In this document: one piece after another, positions 60,340 through 64,000 of the stretch
How positions within the stretch are numbered: position 1 is the stretch's first letter
Layout: every line of letters begins with the position of its first letter
Origin: Talinum fruticosum
Lineage: Eukaryota; Streptophyta; Magnoliopsida; Caryophyllales; Talinaceae
DNA length: 64,000 bases
Direction of reading: 5' to 3'
Assembly (NCBI GenBank): GCA_021018815.1
Contig: JAITYX010000016.1
Coordinates: 5,843,001 to 5,907,000 of the forward strand
Made by a program: the position numbers and the translations under genes
The notes under the pieces: model-generated
Databases searched by the model: none
Told to the model about the DNA's origin: nothing
What the model saw: only the letters and a program-made list of their open reading frames with translations

Positions 60340-62500
60340 GATGAAATTGAATAGCATTTTCTTTTGATCATAAGCTTGTGGGTTATGACTCGTAAAAGAA
60401 CCATAATGAGTGAGATAATGATGGAATTGGCTTGTTTACTGTAAGATTATCTGGGCTCAAAACTGTGAATCTTAGTGGATTCTTTGAATTTTGGTTTGGC
60501 TTAGTTTCCATGTTCATGAGATGATTAGTGGTTGCATTGCATTATGAATTTTTAAGACATGGTGGTAATTCTTCCAGTAAATGCATGTTTATTGGGTCAC
60601 AAATTGGCTTTAGCTTGACTTGGTGATGTTGATGGAGTGATTTAACTATGAACGCATCTTGTGTTAGTGTTACTGGGTTGTCCATTGTTTCCAAATTCCA
60701 CTTCAATGGAAAGAGTTTGTCGACCTCCCGTTGCCCTGAAAAAACCAAAAAGAACAACATTAGTCATTGACAAATAAGGAGCAAATTGCCCTTATTGAGA
60801 TTCTAATCAACCAAATATTAATTTTTCAACTAGTGTTTACATGCAGCAACTTATAACATTTCAAATAACGTTTCTCAAATGTTAAAAATATTAGTTTTCA
60901 CATTTACGGGTAGTGTTTTATTTTTTCCCAAAATATCCCTATAATAATTTATATTTTGAAAATTATTGATATCTTTTTGTTAATTTATGATAATCAACTA
61001 ACTCAACCTCTAAATTACTGAATACATTTTGTTCAACAACTCAATTGCTAATTGGTAAAATTTAATTGTTATATACTACATAAACAATTATCAACTATTC
61101 AAATAACTATTTTTCCGAATATGGCCTAATTTATTATTACACTCCATGGAGAACTTAATTTTACTTTTCCAAGAAAAAATGTGTTAACTACGAAATTAAT
61201 TATGTCCGGCTTTCTCCCCAAAAAATCAAGTGGCACAACACCTGTAGCCAGGGGAACACAAATAACTGGACCCGAAACAGTTGTCTTGTGGTTTAAGTGA
61301 CAAACATTTCTCTTCACCGGTGGTGCATCACAACTGGCATAAGCACTTGTAAGTCTTCATTTTAAACATAAACAGGAGTATTTTCATTATATATTAGTTT
61401 TTATATTGCAGAGCACAGTCCACCGTGCATGGAACTGTACGGGAAGATAATAAAATATAAATAAAAATAGAATAGAATATTTTAAGAATGTTCTAAGAAT
61501 GGATATAAAAAAATAAATTATATGAGAGTGACATGTAACAATTGGAAAAGAGAATCTATTTTGTTTTAATATGTTTATGTAGATATTTATTTCTTAAGAA
61601 GACTCGTTACCTTGGTTCACTCGCCTGGCTTACTTATTCTAGCTAGGCTTTATAAGCGAAAAAGTGAGTAGCCTTGCGAGTGAAATCGGTTCAACTATTT
61701 GTCAATTTGGAAAAAAATTTAAAATAAATCAAATAAATCAAAAAATAAAAGAAATAAAAAGTGAAAAAAATATAAAATACAAAATAAATATCAAATATAA
61801 AATAAGTGAAAAATTAATACAAAATAAAAAATAATTTTAAAATTTTAAAATTTTAAAATTTTTTAAAAAATAAAGAACTAAAAAAATAGAAATTTAAAAA
61901 TATAAAAATGTAAAATTAAAAATTAAAAATAAAATAAAAATTAAAAATTAAAAAATTAAAAAAAGTAAATAAATAAATTTAAAAAGATACAACTCAGCTC
62001 TACTATACTGCTAGTTGCTTTTCATCAAGGTCTATAGAAGTAGCTTTTTTGGTGTTCACTTTCATCCATAGCATGAATGGTTGAGGAGTCCTTTTATTAT
62101 TAGTTTCTGTCTTAAGTCTACCACACAATGTAAATTTTTATACTGCTTCTATGATTGTCTAAGCAAGTATTTTGGTTTATTAGTAGATATCTATGAAATA
62201 TACATCTTTTGGTGACCTAAAGTGCATTTTGTTTAGGAAACAAAATATACCAAATGCTCCTTATTTACAGTGTTATTCTTTGCACATGAGGAGTGGAAGG
62301 AGAACAGAACGGGGATAGTTTTAAGTTAGGAATGCTCAAAACCCTATGCCATTTATTCTCCTGTTCTGGGCCAGCCATGTTCATCAACCCCAATCAAGAG
62401 GCCTACTAATTTGGTGTAACTAACTAAATAACTGCATCATATATACAAAAGTGCACTACTTGCATGATGCATGGTGTACCTTTTAAGAACAAGAAATTAA
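60340..62500. other. Intergenic or intronic DNA, includes an A-rich low-complexity block
   Basis: No gene recognised. 61720-61985 is extremely A-rich with AAAATTTTAAAATTTT-type runs. The minus frames at 60542-60760 and 61126-61317 show no family features. If the leader exon at 59.9 kb is real, this would be its first intron. Confidence 0.4.
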
Positions 62501-62502
62501 CT

Positions 62503-62676
62503 CTAAGGGCCCTTTCTTTTTTGTTTAAATAAGTTAAGCTTATAACTTCTTAGAACTCTTTACGCTTTTCGACAACTACCTTGCAATTATCTCACTCCTA
62601 CCTCACAACTTCTTGCAACTCCTTATAATTTTCACAACTGCTTATAGTACTTATAGGAAAAAGAACAAGCGCTAAG
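62503..62676. mobile_element. MITE of the CTTAGGGCTTGTTCTTTTT family, copy 2
   Basis: The left end CTAAGGGCCCTTTCTTTTTT and the right end, in reverse complement, CTTAGCGCTTGTTCTTTTT are inverted repeats. Between them are several variants of CTTACAACTCC/CTTATAATT. No coding capacity and no clear target duplication. Confidence 0.6.
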
Positions 62677-62824
62677 ACCATTGGCCATGGACAAAATGAT
62701 TCTTAACTCCTCCACCTCATTGTGTTTCTCTCTTGATGTAAATCACATTGCTAGAGCTTCAATTTTACTTACCAAAAGAAATGTTAATAAGCATATTGGA
62801 CACTATGCTAACATAACATGAAGT

Positions 62825-63155
62825 TGGGCCTCTTTGGGTCTATTCCTTTTTATTTTAAGCAAATTAATCATACCACAACTTTTTATAACTTCTTACAACT
62901 CCTTGCATCCTCTTACAACTATCTTATAACTACTTTACAACTTTTCACAACTATCTTATAAATACCTAACAACTTTTCACAACTGCGTACAGTTTCTTAC
63001 AGAGTTTTCATAGTTCCTTACAACTTATCGTTTTTGCTTACAACAACCCAAAAAAATGCCCTTTGTCAACAATTCTTTATCTTACATTTGTGTATATAAG
63101 GGCATGTTATTTTTTCTTGTAAGTTGTTGCTTGAACAAAAAAGAACAAGCCCTAA
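62825..63155. mobile_element. MITE of the CTTAGGGCTTGTTCTTTTT family, copy 3
   Basis: The right end, in reverse complement, reads CTTAGGGCTTGTTCTTTTTT; the left end (about 62825) is a diverged GGGCCTCTTTGGGTCTATTC. The inside holds about ten variants of CTTACAACTCC. It lies only 150 bp from copy 2, in the same orientation. Confidence 0.55.
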
Positions 63156-64000
63156 GTGAATTATAAATTGATGTACTAGAGAGCCCACAATGTGATGTAC
63201 TATAGGGCCTATTATTGAGCTAATAGATGAATCAAGTTTGTCTTTATTTTTGCTCATTTGATTGTTGCATTTCTCATAGTTAGTACATCCTGGTGGTTTC
63301 ATCTTTTACTAATTTGAAACAATCTCCCAAGCTGGTGATATGGGTAAGTTATTTGAACCTAAGCTCCCTGAATTGGCAGCATAATGTATTTATTTCCTGT
63401 CTTGAAAACTTAACTTGATACAGAAAGAAAACAGTGATTCATACTAAACCAAGGATTGGTCAAATGCTTTTAGCTCTTTCTAATATATATTTTCATTTTT
63501 GGGATTAATTTTCCCACATCTGGAACAAGTCTGACCATGTGGAGTGTTGGTGGTGGTTATTGTGCTAACCAGGCAATTTTCTAGTTTACCTATTGTAGAA
63601 TATGTTTGATACTGTTTGATACCCCTTGCAAACAAAGGCTAGTCCTTTGTTGTCTGCTTAGGAATCGTTGATGAAGTCTTTGAGATATGCTAGATGCATT
63701 CTCCAAGTGCCAAGAAGAGGATGTTGGTTGTTCTACTGATTCAGGATGGTAATGAACTAAAATCATGTTAGTAGTTCAGATCCAGAATCATTATGATGTG
63801 GCAATATTGTCACATATGCTGAATATATGAAGCCTTCAGTTGTTGAGGGGATTTGAACTTTAGGCTAAAGGCGCACCACTGCAGATCCATAAACTTCAAT
63901 CTGCACCGGAGCTCCTTTAGCTGTAGGACTCACATCTGATGTGGCAATATTTGTCATATACTCAGTTGATATGAACTGTCTAGTTTAGGCAAACGACATT
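63156..64000. other. Non-coding DNA at the right edge
   Basis: No gene recognised. GATGTGGCAATATT occurs at about 63797 and about 63938, each followed by a GTCA(C)ATA block, an imperfect direct repeat 141 bp apart. The composition is less AT-rich than the central intergenic DNA, so this could be intron or UTR of a gene continuing beyond the window. Confidence 0.4.

Noticed and set aside
60542..60760. Minus-strand 72-aa frame
   Set aside because: No recognisable domain, no partner exons and no supporting context.
63066..63302. Minus-strand 78-aa frame at the right end
   Set aside because: It overlaps the end of a MITE and shows no domain or codon pattern of a real gene.

Overview
This window looks like nuclear DNA of a flowering plant, probably a eudicot. 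It is AT-rich, its genes have GT-AG introns, and it carries plant gene families (TRICHOME BIREFRINGENCE-LIKE acetyltransferase, DEAD-box helicase RH18, F-box protein) between plant transposons (CACTA, hAT, Stowaway-like MITEs, L1-type LINEs). I see no bacterial, viral or organellar gene set, no CRISPR array and no tRNA or rRNA. The species cannot be named from the sequence.

Layout. 1-2514: the 5' part of a CACTA DNA transposon whose broken transposase (minus strand) runs off the left edge, with a terminal CACTA repeat at 2514. 2515-8959: AT-rich intergenic DNA with a Stowaway-like MITE, a long inverted repeat and an ATT microsatellite. 8960-about 9790: a small non-autonomous CACTA relative. 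10.3-13.7 kb: three dead LINE pieces and a 571-bp hAT element with a perfect 8-bp target duplication. 14974-16296: an intact single-exon F-box gene. 17.6-31 kb and 42.5-46.6 kb: a dispersed cluster of TBL33-like xylan O-acetyltransferase genes, all on the minus strand: one clear pseudogene (A), two nearly intact copies (B and C) and an orphan first exon with its promoter. 32169-37596: a full-length but degraded L1-type LINE with a 16-bp target duplication, followed by two older reverse-transcriptase remnants. 39.8-40.5 kb: a hAT-like MITE. 48211-49452: a second hAT element with a perfect 8-bp target duplication. 51721-58361: the 11-exon gene for RH18 (Spb4/DDX55 type), which acts in 60S ribosome biogenesis. 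58.4-64 kb: mostly non-coding DNA with two related MITEs and a possible leader exon of a gene lying further right.

The TBL copies would work in the Golgi on cell-wall xylan, RH18 in the nucleolus, and the F-box protein in an SCF ubiquitin ligase. They form no operon or shared pathway. The region's main history is repeated duplication of one TBL gene plus transposon insertion.

No new biological system is evident. The points most worth checking are (1) single-base lesions in otherwise intact genes, two of them in homopolymer runs of RH18, which suggest consensus errors rather than pseudogenes, (2) the stepwise decay and partial duplication of the TBL33 cluster, and (3) several short dispersed repeat families that appear more than once in the window.
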